Assembly: GCF_008014345.1 (NCBI RefSeq)
Contig: NZ_VPFL01000004.1
Span: forward strand, 124,001 to 188,000
Length of the DNA stretch: 64,000 bases
Source: Pelomicrobium methylotrophicum
Lineage (GTDB): Bacteria; Pseudomonadota; Gammaproteobacteria; Burkholderiales; UBA6910
Direction of reading: 5' to 3'
Below, piece after piece: positions 16,361-26,475 of the stretch (position 1 is its first letter; each line of letters starts with the position of its first letter). Under the pieces are notes generated by a model that did no database searches, had not been told where the DNA came from, and saw only the letters and a program-made list of their open reading frames with translations. The position numbers and the translations under genes are program-made.

Positions 16361-17806
16361 TCAGGTCAGGAACAGGGTCGCCAGCCCCAAGAAGATGAAA
16401 AAACCTCCGCTGTCGGTGATGGCCGTGATCATCACGCTGGAGCCCGCGGCCGGGTCGGCCCCGAGCCGGTAGCGGATGAGCGGGATCAGCACCCCCATCA
16501 CCGCCGCGAGCAGCAGATTCAGGATCATGGCGGCCATCATCACTACTCCCAGCGACACGCTGTGGTAGATGGCGAACGCGAACAGCCCCACCACCGCGCC
16601 CCAGATCACGCCGTTCACCAGGGCCACGGCGATCTCCTTGAGGAAGAGTTTTTTCGCGTTCTCACGGGTGATTTGGCCCAGGGCCAGCGCCCGCACGATC
16701 ATGGTGATGGTCTGGTTGCCGGAGTTGCCCCCGATGCCGGCGACGATGGGCATCAGGGCAGCCAGCGCGGTCAACTGGGCGATGGTGCCTTCGAAGATGC
16801 CGATCACCCGGGAGGCGATGAACGCCGTCACCAGGTTGATGGCGAGCCACGCCCAGCGGTTCTTCACGCTTTTGATCACCGGCGCGAAGAGGTCTTCCTC
16901 CTCCTCCAAGCCCCCGAGCCCCAGGACTTCGGCTTCGGAGCGCTCCCGGATGTAGTCCACCACGGCATCCACCGTGAGCCGCCCGACGATCTTGTTGTCG
17001 GCCGACACCACCGGCGCCGTGACCAGGTCGTAGCGCTCGAAGGCGCTGGCCGCGTCGCGCGCCTTGTCCTCCGGCCGCAAGGTCACGATGTCTTGCTCCA
17101 TCACGTCCTTGACCACCGTCGCCGGGTCGTGGAGCAGCAGGCGTTTGATGGGCAGCACCCCTTTCAGGGTGCCGGTACGGTCGACGACGAAGAGCTTGTC
17201 GGTCTGGTCGGGAAACTCGTCGAGCCGCCGCAGGTAGCGCATCACCACTTCCAGCTTCACGTCCTCGCGCACGGTGATGATGTCGAAATCCATGAGCGCC
17301 CCGACGCTGTCCTCGGCGTAGGACAGGGCCGACTGCAGCCGCGCCCGCTCCTCGGCCGGAAGGGAGAGCATCACCTCCTCGATGACCTGGGGCGGGAGAT
17401 CTGGGGCGAGGTCCGCGAGCTCGTCGGTGTCCAGCGTCTGGGCGGCGGCCCGCAGCTCCGCCTCGTCCATGCTCTGGATGAGGCTCTCGCGCACGGCATC
17501 CGAGACTTCCAGCAGGATCTCGCCGTCGCGTTCGGCCTTGACCAGGTCCCACACCAGCAGGCGCTGGTTCAGGGGAAGCGCCTCCAGCAGGCGGGCCACG
17601 TCGGCGGGATGCATGGCATCGAGCTTCTTCTGCAGCTCCGCCAGGTGTTGCTTGTGCACCAGTTGCTCGACCAGATCGTGGCGCGGCATGTCCTGGCGAT
17701 GGACCACCTGCTCCACCAGCTGATGCTTGCGGAGCAGGTCGATCACCTCCTGGAAGTCACCGCGCGAGGCTTCCGACTCGCGCCTGGTTTCCTCGACTTC
17801 GGTCAT
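16361..17806 (-). CDS. mgtE: Magnesium transporter MgtE
   Basis: 481 residues from ATG 17806, which has AAAGGA upstream; the longer ORF upstream lacks similarity. Domains in order: an N-terminal MgtE_N superhelix (LLEALPLNQRLLVWDLV), two CBS domains (ALMDFDIITVREDVKLEVVMRYL through VTAPVVSADNKIVGRLTV), and a C-terminal five-helix membrane domain with the pore motif PIVAGIGGNSGNQ. MgtE is a Mg2+-gated channel in the inner membrane. It is followed at once by the Lpd-like gene. The 188 bases upstream, up to mtgA, show nothing recognisable. Confidence 0.95.
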   Translation of the reverse strand: MTEVEETRRESEASRGDFQEVIDLLRKHQLVEQVVHRQDMPRHDLVEQLVHKQHLAELQKKLDAMHPADVARLLEALPLNQRLLVWDLVKAERDGEILLEVSDAVRESLIQSMDEAELRAAAQTLDTDELADLAPDLPPQVIEEVMLSLPAEERARLQSALSYAEDSVGALMDFDIITVREDVKLEVVMRYLRRLDEFPDQTDKLFVVDRTGTLKGVLPIKRLLLHDPATVVKDVMEQDIVTLRPEDKARDAASAFERYDLVTAPVVSADNKIVGRLTVDAVVDYIRERSEAEVLGLGGLEEEEDLFAPVIKSVKNRWAWLAINLVTAFIASRVIGIFEGTIAQLTALAALMPIVAGIGGNSGNQTITMIVRALALGQITRENAKKLFLKEIAVALVNGVIWGAVVGLFAFAIYHSVSLGVVMMAAMILNLLLAAVMGVLIPLIRYRLGADPAAGSSVMITAITDSGGFFIFLGLATLFLT

Positions 17807-17994
17807 GGCGGCCATCCTTTGGAGAGCATCCGGAATTCTAGGCGATAACGCAGGGGCGGTCGAACGGCTGACGGCCGCGGGCAAAGCCGGCCCGCGGCAT
17901 CGCGCGCGGCTGACGCAGAACCCGACGAGCGGCTCGAGAAAGGCGGGCAACGGGTTCGCCCGGCCGGCCGCCACCCGCGCGATGGCGCGGGACG

Positions 17995-18702
17995 CTACGG
18001 GATCTGAGCCGCCGGCATCCGCGACAGGATGATCTCGGTCTTCCGGTCAAGCCAGGGAGTGTCGCGGTGGCGATCGTAGAAGCGGGGATTGGGCACCATG
18101 GCAGCCAGCCGCGCTGCCTGCCATTCGCTCAGCCCCGCCGCCGAAACGCCGAAGTAGTGGCGCGAGGCCGCCTCCGCCCCAAAGACTCCGTTGCCCCACT
18201 CGATCACGTTCAGGTAGATCTCCAGGATGCGGCGCTTGCTCATCACGGCTTCCAGCATGACGGTGATGAGGGCTTCCTGGGCCTTGCGCCACGGCGTTCG
18301 CTCCGGCGACAAAAAGAGGTTCTTGGCGAGCTGCTGGCTGATGGTGGAGGCGCCCGCGACGATGCGCCCCTTCTTGAGGTTTTTCTCGTACGCCTTTTGG
18401 ATCGCCTCGAAGTCGAAGCCTTCGTGCTCCAGGAACCTCGCGTCTTCCGCGGCGACGATGGCGCGCTTGAGGTGCGCAGAGATGCGCCCGTAGGGTACCC
18501 ACTGGTGCTTGAGCTCAGCCCTGGGGTTTTTCGCGCGCAGCTCCGCCAGGCGCCGCTCCATGAACGCAGTACTCGCCGGGTCAAAGCGGCTCCAATAGAC
18601 GATCTGGGCGAAGATCCAGAGCTGGTAGCCCAAGAAGAGAAGCGCCAGCAGCAGCAACAGGCGCAGGAAAAGGCGGCGCAAACGCTTCATCCGACCTGGC
18701 AC
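17995..18702 (-). CDS. mtgA: Monofunctional biosynthetic peptidoglycan transglycosylase MtgA
   Basis: 235 residues with one N-terminal membrane anchor (~10-32) and a GT51 domain. The catalytic Glu lies in AEDARFLEHEGFD (E86). Further GT51 motifs are GASTISQQLAKNLFLS, RKAQEALITVMLE and ILEIYLNVIEWGNGVFGAEA. It polymerises lipid II glycan strands on the outer face of the inner membrane. aroE lies 16 bases upstream on the same strand, so aroE-mtgA is likely one transcript. Confidence 0.96.
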   Translation of the reverse strand: MPGRMKRLRRLFLRLLLLLALLFLGYQLWIFAQIVYWSRFDPASTAFMERRLAELRAKNPRAELKHQWVPYGRISAHLKRAIVAAEDARFLEHEGFDFEAIQKAYEKNLKKGRIVAGASTISQQLAKNLFLSPERTPWRKAQEALITVMLEAVMSKRRILEIYLNVIEWGNGVFGAEAASRHYFGVSAAGLSEWQAARLAAMVPNPRFYDRHRDTPWLDRKTEIILSRMPAAQIP

Positions 18703-18718
18703 TGACGCCCTGCCCCGC

Positions 18719-19564
18719 TCAGTCGAGTGGGGGAAGCTCGGCGGCGAGCTTGCGGATCACCGGCTGGGTCGCCGGCCGTATTCCTCGCCACACCTGAAAG
18801 GACTCCGCCGCCTGCTCCACCAGCATCCCCAACCCGTCGGCGATGCGCGCCGCCCCGTTTTCCCGCGCGAAGCGCAGGAAAGGAGTCGTGCCCATGCCGT
18901 AGGCCATCTCGTAGGCGAGCGCTCCGGGAGCGAAGACGCCAGGAGGCAGCGGTGGGAGTCCTCCCGCGAGCGACACGGAAGTGGAATTGATGACCAGGTC
19001 GAACGCTTCGCCCGACAAGGCGCCGTAGCCGCGCGCCGCTACGGCCTCGAAGCCCGCGGCTCGGGCGATCCCCGCCAGCGCCTCGGCTCGGGACACGGTG
19101 CGGTTGGCAATCACCAGCCGGCCGACGCCCCGGGAAAGAAGCGGCAGCAAGACCCCCCGGGCAGCGCCGCCTGCGCCCAGGAGCAACACGCGGCGACCGT
19201 CGAGGGTGAACTCGAGATTCTCTTCCAGGTCCCGTATCAAGCCGATGCCGTCCGTGTTGTCGCCCAGGATGCGTTGGCCTTCGAAGGTCAGCGTGTTCAC
19301 CGCCCCCGCCTGCTCGGCTCGTGGAGTGCGCACCCCCGACAGATCGAACGCCTCCTGCTTGAATGGGAGCGTCACGTTCATGCCCTTGCCGCCGGCCTCG
19401 CGGAAGGCGTCCACTGCTCGAGCGAACCCATCCAGGGGCGCCAGGATCGCCTCGTAGGTCAAATCTTGTTTCGTCTGGCGGGCGAATTCCGCGTGAATCC
19501 AGGGCGATCGGCTGTGGGCGACCGGGTTTCCGATGACAGCGTAGCGGTCGGGCATACCAGACAT
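18719..19564 (-). CDS. aroE: Shikimate dehydrogenase AroE
   Basis: 281 residues (an internal ATG three codons in is possible). The substrate loop is VIGNPVAHSRSPWIH; catalytic Lys69 is in NVTLPFKQ and Asp105 in GDNTDGIG. NADP binding is GAGGAARGVLLPLL followed by ANRTVSRAEAL. It reduces 3-dehydroshikimate to shikimate. It lies between mtgA downstream and the TonB-like gene upstream, all on the minus strand. Confidence 0.96.
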   Translation of the reverse strand: MSGMPDRYAVIGNPVAHSRSPWIHAEFARQTKQDLTYEAILAPLDGFARAVDAFREAGGKGMNVTLPFKQEAFDLSGVRTPRAEQAGAVNTLTFEGQRILGDNTDGIGLIRDLEENLEFTLDGRRVLLLGAGGAARGVLLPLLSRGVGRLVIANRTVSRAEALAGIARAAGFEAVAARGYGALSGEAFDLVINSTSVSLAGGLPPLPPGVFAPGALAYEMAYGMGTTPFLRFARENGAARIADGLGMLVEQAAESFQVWRGIRPATQPVIRKLAAELPPLD

Positions 19565-19653
19565 CAGGAATCAGAAGTCACAGGACGGGAATCCGTCGAT
19601 GTGGGCACGCTTTGCGCCCCAGGGCAAGCTGAACAGCGCGTCGCCGATCGCCC

Positions 19654-20580
19654 TCACTCCGCGATCAGTTGATCGGAACGGGTGAAGATCCAGGTGCGGG
19701 AGATCACCAAGATGTCCGTGTCCCGGCGGATGTCCTCGGGAAACGGCGCGAAGGGCGCCGCGAGCTTCACGATGCGCAGCGCCGCCTCGTCCAGCACCTT
19801 GTGGCCCGAAGAGCGGTTGATCTCCACCTTTTCCACCTCGCCATCGGACTTGATCGACACCGACACCACCAGGCTGCCGAAGATCTTGTTGCGCCGGGCC
19901 TCGTCCGGGTAGTTGAGGTTGCCGATGCGCTCGATCTTCATCCGCCAGTCCTCCACGTAGCGCGCGAAGCGGTACTCGGTGGCGCGCGCCCCGACGAACT
20001 TGCGCCGCGGGCGCTGCTGATAGCTCTCCCAGTCCTTCTCGATTCTCGCCTGGAGCCGCGCCAGTTGCATGCTCCTTGCCATCAGCTCGGAGGCTTCGGG
20101 CACATCGGGCCCCGCGGGCTCCTCAGCCTGCTCGCCGCCACTCGGGGTGGGCAACGCCGGCGCCGCCTGCTTGATCTGGGTCATCAAGCGCTTCGCTTCC
20201 TGCTCCAGCGTCTTCACCCGGCGCGTCGCCTGGGCCAACTCGATCGCGCGGCTGTCCTGGGGGTTCGCGGGCAGGGGGTTTTTGGCCTGGCGGGGCGCAT
20301 CGGTATTGCCCCCGCCGTCCAGGTTGACTTGGGCGTAAGCTTCCACCTTGGCCGGCGCCTCCCGGGTGCGCGCGTTCACCAGGGTGACCTCGATGGGGGG
20401 CGCGGTGTTCACCACTTTGGAAGGATCCGGAAGCCTAAACCCCACGCCGAAGGCGATGAACGCATGCAACGCCACCGACAAGGCGATGGCCACACCGAGC
20501 CGGGTCGACGGATCGAAAGCGCCTCCCCTGGGCAACGTGCCCACAGCACCGAGCCGCCTCTCTCCGATCACGCTGGCCAA
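19654..20580 (-). CDS. TonB family protein
   Basis: 308 residues. One N-terminal transmembrane helix (LGVAIALSVALHAFIAFGVG) with the TonB-type embedded His is followed by a long linker with a charged helix (~100-190). The C-terminal TonB box domain is NLNYPDEARRNKIFGSLVVS with SGHKVLDEAALRIVKLAAPF. It presumably transmits proton-motive force to outer membrane receptors, but no exbBD or receptor gene is close. Confidence 0.9.
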   Translation of the reverse strand: MASVIGERRLGAVGTLPRGGAFDPSTRLGVAIALSVALHAFIAFGVGFRLPDPSKVVNTAPPIEVTLVNARTREAPAKVEAYAQVNLDGGGNTDAPRQAKNPLPANPQDSRAIELAQATRRVKTLEQEAKRLMTQIKQAAPALPTPSGGEQAEEPAGPDVPEASELMARSMQLARLQARIEKDWESYQQRPRRKFVGARATEYRFARYVEDWRMKIERIGNLNYPDEARRNKIFGSLVVSVSIKSDGEVEKVEINRSSGHKVLDEAALRIVKLAAPFAPFPEDIRRDTDILVISRTWIFTRSDQLIAE

Positions 20581-20737
20581 ATGTCCTCGCGAAATCAGTC
20601 GCTGAAATTCGGCCGATTGTAGAGCGTCTGCCGCGACGAGTCACGCGGGCGAGGTCGACGCGCCCCGCTGGGCCCCCGCCCTCGAAGAAGCGGGCCTGCC
20701 TGGACAAGAATCTTCGCCACGCGGCACGTTGGAACCG

Positions 20738-22594
20738 CTAGGCCCGAAGGGCTTCCGCCTCCACGCCGACGAAGCGGGTCTGCACCGTGAGCTCCCACAC
20801 GTCCACTTCCCCCACCTCGATCCGCACCCGGGTGCCGGGTTTGAGCTCGGGAAGCGACGGCACCCGCACGTAAAGGGGAATGCGGTCCACCTTCACCACA
20901 CCCTCCCGTTGCACCTCGGCGCCGGTCACGCGCACGCCCTCCTGCAACAGCCACCGCAGGCACCAGTAGCGCTCCATGGTGCGTTGGAATGCGCCATAGG
21001 CCTCGTAAGTCACCTCGAAGTCGCGCATGGCGGCCAAGAGCTCTTCGTCTCCCTGGGCGTAAGGCGGCGCCTCGCCCGTAATGAGCGCGATCAACTGGCG
21101 CTGGTTCATGAGGTCCACATAGCGCCGCAGGGGCGAAGAAGACCAGGCGTACTGCTCCACGCCCAACCCCTGGTGGGGCGAAGGCACCGTGGTCATGCGC
21201 ACGCCGGAAGCGCCTTGCGCCCGGTAGATGGCGGCGAAGCCTGCCTCGGCGAGCTGCCGGCCCCAGGCCTGGTTCACCTGGATCATGAGCTCCGCCACCA
21301 CCTTGTCGATGGGGGAACCCCGGCGCCGCTCGGTGATGGTGACCCGGTCGTCCACCACGTAGAAGTTGTAGTCCACCCGCGCCTGCTCGCTCTCCCCGTT
21401 TTTGCCGCGGGCCGCCTGGAGCCGGTTCGCGAGCGCCCAGAGGAGCGCCAACTCCTCGGCGAAGGGATAGTCGCGCCGCCCCTGGGCCAAGCTCGTCTCG
21501 TTAAACTGCGCCTCCAGCGCGTCGTGGCGCAGGTTGGCGGCGATGCGCACCCGCTCGAGACGGCTGTCGATGGCGCGCACCTCCAGCTCGGGGCTCAAGT
21601 CCAGGTACATGCTGAGGGCCGGCCGGTCCCCATCCTCGCTCAAGCTATGGCGCTCGATCAGCGCGTCGGGAAGCATGGTGATTTTGGCCCCGGGCATGTA
21701 CACCGTGGACAGCCGCCGGCGCGCCTCCTGGTCCAGCGCCGACCCGCGGGCCACCGACAAGGCGGGCGCGGCGATGTGGATGCCCACCCGCACGCCGCCG
21801 TCGGGAAGCCGGCTCACCGAAAACGCGTCGTCGATCTCGGTGGTGGTCACATCGTCGATGGAGAAGGCCTGCGCTTCGGCCAGGGGCAGCTCAGGGAGCG
21901 CCCCGGGCTCGAGGCCCGGATCGAATCCCGTCCCCTGAGGGAAGTACTGATACAGGAAGCGCTGCAGGTGATAGTCGTGGCTGGAGGCGAGCGCCCCGCA
22001 GCGCTCGAAGAGCCGCGCGGGGGAAAGCCTCAACTCGCCGCACGCGGCCTCCAGCGCCTTGTACTCGAGGGACTGCTTGTCGGGGTCGTACAGGAGCCGC
22101 GCGACCTGGGGCCGGAACGCCTCGGGAAGCTCGAAGCGCTTGAGCGCCTCCACGTACTGGGCCTGTCGCTCCGCCTGCTGGCGCTTGCGCTCCAGACTCG
22201 CCAGCGCCGCCTTCAGGTTCTCCGGCGGCGCCGCCTGGAAGCGGCCCTTGCCCCGACGGTAGAAGTACATGGGCGCGGCGCACAGCCGCATGAGCACGGC
22301 GGCGGCCTCCACCGGGGACGGCGGATGGCCGAAATACTCCCGGGCGAGGTCCTCGAACCCGAACTCTTCGCTCCCGCAGCACTGCCAGAGAAAGTCCGGG
22401 TCCATGGTGTCGGCGAGGGTCTTGGCCTGCTCCAGCAGCGCCAGGGGTGCGGGCTCGCCGAAGCGCAGCAGGACGTTCCCCGCCTTCACCTTGGTGCGCT
22501 TGCCGTGGGGCGACTCCACGTGCAGGGAGGTCACGTGGTCGGCGAGCACGGCGCCGGCTTTGAGAGTGCCGCTTTCTTCGTACAGGACGTTCAT
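20738..22594 (-). CDS. RNB-domain exoribonuclease (RNase II/R family)
   Basis: From the second Met (22594, MNVLYEESGTLKAG) the protein is 618 residues; the ATG at 22624 is also possible. An N-terminal OB-like region and a helical segment lead into the RNB domain with AFSIDDVTTTEIDDAFSV, where the aspartates bind Mg2+. Later blocks are DQEARRRLSTVYMPG, QVNQAWGRQLAE and SSSPLRRYVDLMNQRQL. It is shorter than RNase R and has the layout often seen as a lone RNB gene in betaproteobacteria. It would degrade RNA 3' to 5'. Confidence 0.9.
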   Translation of the reverse strand: MNVLYEESGTLKAGAVLADHVTSLHVESPHGKRTKVKAGNVLLRFGEPAPLALLEQAKTLADTMDPDFLWQCCGSEEFGFEDLAREYFGHPPSPVEAAAVLMRLCAAPMYFYRRGKGRFQAAPPENLKAALASLERKRQQAERQAQYVEALKRFELPEAFRPQVARLLYDPDKQSLEYKALEAACGELRLSPARLFERCGALASSHDYHLQRFLYQYFPQGTGFDPGLEPGALPELPLAEAQAFSIDDVTTTEIDDAFSVSRLPDGGVRVGIHIAAPALSVARGSALDQEARRRLSTVYMPGAKITMLPDALIERHSLSEDGDRPALSMYLDLSPELEVRAIDSRLERVRIAANLRHDALEAQFNETSLAQGRRDYPFAEELALLWALANRLQAARGKNGESEQARVDYNFYVVDDRVTITERRRGSPIDKVVAELMIQVNQAWGRQLAEAGFAAIYRAQGASGVRMTTVPSPHQGLGVEQYAWSSSPLRRYVDLMNQRQLIALITGEAPPYAQGDEELLAAMRDFEVTYEAYGAFQRTMERYWCLRWLLQEGVRVTGAEVQREGVVKVDRIPLYVRVPSLPELKPGTRVRIEVGEVDVWELTVQTRFVGVEAEALRA

Positions 22595-22681
22595 CGGACG
22601 GATCGGGGCCGCGCAATGCGGCACTTCGAGAGGAGGCCGCCGTCAACGGACAGCGGACACGTCTTGTGTCAGTGGGAGCGC

Positions 22682-22831
22682 ATTATAGCGGAGGCGGCGG
22701 GAGGCCGGCAGATCGGTTACCTCGACACCCACCTTCCCGCCGCCACCGCGCTGGCCGGCTCCGTCCGATGGTGGACCCGGGACCCGCGGCTCGCCGCCGT
22801 GGCCCGGGCGCTGAAGGCTGGCCCACCATGA
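22682..22831 (+). pseudogene. C-terminal relic of a VapC-like PIN toxin
   Basis: Fifty codons read as [20 protein letters not shown] and continue through [18 protein letters not shown] to a stop at 22831. This is the C-terminal third of a PIN domain: the IG(Y/W)xDxHLLA helix and the LWTxDxRL strand. Nothing upstream in this frame supplies the N-terminal acidic residues, and the region overlaps the 5' flank of the RNB gene. I read it as a truncated toxin gene at the left edge of the island. The following 216 bases up to hsdM hold nothing I recognise. Confidence 0.55.
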
Positions 22832-23410
22832 ATGAGCCTCGCCCACGACCGCCATTGCCCCGAGATCGGGGCACGCCGAGACTTTCGTCGCTCCCATCCC
22901 ATCGGGATAACCTCTTGCTAGGGGAGAAAAGGACGCGTTTAATCCAAGCTTCATGACAAAGGGCCGGGGGACGCGGGGCCGACTCCCAGGGCTCGACGCA
23001 GAAGCCCCCAAGCGGCTTCCAGACCCAAAAGACCTACAAGGAACGGGATGGCGAGATCGAAGAACGAAGCGAAAGCGGCAAAGAACAACGGCGCCATCGT
23101 GGGCTACGAGGCCGAACTGTGGCGCATGGCCGACGCGCTGCGCGGCTCGATGGACGCCGCCGAGTACAAGCACGTGGTGCTCGGCCTGATCTTCCTGAAA
23201 TACATCTCCGACGCCTTCGAGGAGCAGCACGCGAGGCTCGAGGCCGAGCGTGCCCAGGGCGCCGGTCCCGAGGACCCGGACGAATACCGGGCGGCGAACG
23301 TCTTCTGGGTGCCGAAGGAAGCGCGCTGGTCGCACATCCAGGCCGCCGCGCCGCAGCCGAAAATCGGCGAGATCGTGGACCGGGCCATGGAGGCCGTGGA
23401 GCGCGAAAAC

Positions 23411-23479
23411 GCAGTTTTGGCGTAGGCTAACGTGAGCGAAGCGAACGTTAAGCCGCGAAGCGGCGGCCGAAGCCACAAC
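23411..23479. repeat. 69-base two-hairpin insertion in hsdM
   Basis: The sequence sits between the conserved codons for REN and PSLK and is flanked on both sides by AAC. It contains an imperfect hairpin (GGCTAACGT paired with ACGTTAAGCC) and a perfect one (GCCGC-GAA-GCGGC). Its length is a multiple of three, but it supplies a TAG in the hsdM frame at about 23423. It looks like a REP/MITE-class palindromic element; no second copy was seen in this window. Confidence 0.7.
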
Positions 23480-23743
23480 CCCTCGCTCAAGGGCGTGCTG
23501 CCGAAGGACTACGCACGCCCCGCCCTCGACAAGCAGCGCCTCGGGAGCCTCGTCAACCTCGTCAGCAACATCCAAGTCGGCGACGCGCACGCGCGCTCGA
23601 AGGATGTCCTCGGGCGCATCTACGAGTACTTCCTCGCCCAGTTCGCGAGCGCCGAGGGTCGCAAGGGGGGCGAGTTCTACACGCCGACCTCCATCGTGCG
23701 CCTGCTCGTCGAGATGCTCGAGCCCTACAAGGGCCGGGTCTAC

Positions 23744-23775
<32 letters not shown>

Positions 23776-23830
23776 ACAGTCCGAAAAATTCATCGAGGCC
23801 CACGGCGGTCGCCGCGGCGACATCTCGATC

Positions 23831-23862
<32 letters not shown>

Positions 23863-24199
23863 CCTCGCCAAGATGAACCTCGCGATCCGCGGTATCGAGG
23901 GAAGCATCGCCCACGGCGACACCTTCCACAACGACAGCTTCCCCGACCTCAAGGCCGACTACATCCTCGCCAATCCTCCGTTCAACGTGAGCGACTGGGG
24001 CGGGGAGCGCCTGCGCGAGGACAAGCGCTGGAAGTACGGGGTGCCGCCCGTGGGCAACGCCAACTTCGCCTGGGTGCAGCACATCATCCATCATTTGTCG
24101 CCCACAGGCGTTGCGGGCTTCGTGCTCGCCAACGGCTCCATGTCCTCGAACCAGTCCGGCGAGGGCGAAATCCGCCGCAACATCATCGAGGCGGATCTC

Positions 24200-24243
<44 letters not shown>

Positions 24244-24295
24244 CCAGATCCCGGCGTGCCTGTGGTTCCTCGCGCGCGACAAACGTGGAACCGCT

Positions 24296-24323
24296 GTAGG
24301 GGCACAGCGTGCTGTGCCCCTAC
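24296..24323. repeat. 28-base perfect palindrome inserted in hsdM
   Basis: GTAGGGGCACAGC and GCTGTGCCCCTAC form 13-base perfect arms around a two-base centre. It is translated in frame as part of an extra stretch ([13 protein letters not shown]) between the conserved [10 protein letters not shown] and [13 protein letters not shown] blocks. Confidence 0.8.
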
Positions 24324-24463
24324 GCGACCGCCGCGGCCAAGTGCTTTTCATCGACGCCCGCAAGATGGGGCGCATGGTGGACCGCACCCACCGCGAGCTG
24401 ACGGAAGAAGACATCCAGAAAATCGCCCGCACCTACCACGCCTGGCGGGGCGAATTCGAACCT

Positions 24464-24540
24464 GTAGGGGCAGACCTGCGTGTCTGCCCCGAAAAGCGTG
24501 TCTGCCCCGAAAAGGGGCAACCACACAGGGTTGCCCCTAC
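24464..24540. repeat. Compound palindromic repeat inserted in hsdM
   Basis: It begins GTAGGGGCAGAC and ends GGGTTGCCCCTAC, with internal GTGTCTGCCCCGAAAA given twice. Two related palindromes (AGAC/GTCT and AACC/GGTT versions) are joined. It is read through in frame, adding about 27 residues including [12 protein letters not shown] between the conserved AWRGE and YRDIPGFC blocks. It shares the GTAGGGGC/GCCCCTAC ends with the palindrome at 24296, so both belong to one repeat family. Confidence 0.78.
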
Positions 24541-24783
24541 GGAATACCGCGACATTCCCGGATTCTGCCGGTCCGTCACGATCGACGAAATCCGCCGCCA
24601 CGGCTACGTCCTCACGCCGGGCCGCTACGTGGGCGCGGAGAAGCAGGAGGACGACGACGAACCGTTCGAGCAGAAGATGCAGCGGCTGGTCGCGCAACTG
24701 CGCGAACAGCAGGCCGAGGCGGCGAGGCTCGATGCCGCCATCGCGACCAATCTGAAGGAGCTGGGGTTCTGGGAGAAGAGGCG

Positions 24784-26475
24784 ATGACGTCCGAACGCCT
24801 GGAGGAATTGATCGCTGCCGGTGAATCGCCCGACGTCGAGTTCAAGGGAGAAGAGTGAAAGTCCCTGTCGGACGACGAACTGATCGAAGCAGTCGTCTGT
24901 CTGGCGAACCGTTCGTCGAATACTCCGGCCTGGCTATTGATCGGCGTGGAAGACGACGGCCGCGTGACGGGCGCGCGCCCACGGCATGAATCCGGTCGTA
25001 CCGATCCGGCGCGGCTTGTTGCGCTCATCGCCAATCGCACCAGGCCCTCCTTGATCCCACGAATCGCCTTGGTCTCCACACAGGGCAAAGAGGTGATCGC
25101 GATCGAGGTTCCGCCGGCTCCGGCCCCTGTGGGCACGACGGCCGGCAAGTACATGCGCCGCGCGCTCGGCGGGGACGGCAAGCCTTGCTGCCTGCCGATG
25201 TTTTTTCACGAAATGCACGCCCGGCAGGCCGACCGGGGCGCCGAGGATTACTCCGCCTTGCTTCTCCCCGAGGCCACTTGGGAGGATCTGGATCCACTGG
25301 AGTTCGAACGGTTCCGGCGCAGCATCCGCGAACGCCGCAGCGGCGATCAGTCCCTGCTGAATCTGCCGGACCTGGAATTGGCCAAGGTGCTGGGCGCCGT
25401 GGAAGCCAACGGCCAGGTCCGAAACGTCCGGATCCTGGGATTGCTCCTGTTCGGCAGGGAAGAATCACTGCGGCGCCTCCTGCCCACCCACGAGGTTGCC
25501 TTTCAGGTGCTGGCCGGGCAGCGAGTCGAGGTCAACGATTTCTTCCGCTGGCCGCTCTTGCGCATCATGGAGGAATGCGAGCAGCGCTTTGCCGCCCGCA
25601 ACCGTGAGCAGGAAATCCTGGTGGGGATCCTGCGGATCGGCGTGCCGGACTATCCGCCGGCCGCCTTCCGCGAGGCCCTGGCCAACGCGCTCATCCACCG
25701 CGACTACACCCGCCTCGGCGCCGTGCATATTCAATGGCACCCCGACCGCCTCGAAATCTCCAATCCCGGCGGCTTTCCCGAAGGCGTGCGGCTCGACAAC
25801 CTGCTCGTCACCGCGCCGCGTCCCCGCAACCCGCTTCTGGCCGACGCCTTCAAGCGTGCCGGCATCGTCGAGCGCACCGCGCGCGGCATCGACACCATTT
25901 TCTACGAGCAACTGCGTAATGGCCGCCCCGCGCCTTCCTACGACCGCAGCAACGAGGCGGGCGTCGTCCTGGTTCTACCCGGCGGGGAAGCAAACCTGGA
26001 ATTCGTCCGCCTGCTCGTCGAGGAAGCGCGCGCCGGGCGCGACCTGCGACTGGACGAGCTGCTGATCCTGAACGCCCTCTGGCGCGACCGGCGACTCACG
26101 ACGGAGGAAGCTGCCCGCCTTACCCAGAAGCCGGAGGCGGAAGCTCGTGCCACCCTGAACCGCCTCGTCGAAACTGGTCTCGTCGAATCGCGTGGCGAGC
26201 GCAAGGGCCGCACCTGGCACCTCTCCGCGGCGACCTACCGGCGACTCGGGCAGCCGGCCGCCTACGTGCGCCAGCGCGGCTTCGAGCCGTTGCAGCAGGA
26301 ACAGATGGTCCTGCAGTACGTGGAGAAGCACGGGCGGATCACGCGCAGGGAGGCGGCTGAACTCTGCCAACTCGGTCCTTTCCAGGCCACGCGACTGCTC
26401 GATCGGATGGTAAAGAATAGTCGGTTGATACGTCGGGGCACCAGGAAGGGAACCTATTATGAGCGGAGGCCATAA
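24784..26475 (+). pseudogene. AlbA_2 (Schlafen-like) / HATPase_c_4 transcriptional regulator, nonsense codon near the start
   Basis: The frame starts at ATG 24784, overlapping the hsdM stop, and reads [26 protein letters not shown] (24856-24858), then KSLSDDELIEAVVCLANR. The alignment to the AlbA_2 domain is continuous across the TGA, so this is most simply a CGA-to-TGA or TGG-to-TGA change. Downstream are LLIGVEDDGRVTG, then the HATPase_c_4 part (FREALANALIHRDY, LEISNPGGFPEGV, GIVERTARGIDTI) and C-terminal winged helices. Initiation at ATG 24937 would remove most of AlbA_2. This family typically sits beside type I R-M genes, as it does here. Confidence 0.8.

Noticed and set aside
20729-22681. 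700-codon ORF antisense to the RNB gene
   Set aside because: A GC-driven shadow frame; only its last 50 codons (22682-22831) look like a real protein, the PIN relic.
24464-24540. CRISPR or rho-independent terminator
   Set aside because: The repeats are palindromic, contiguous and within an open reading frame; no T-run follows.
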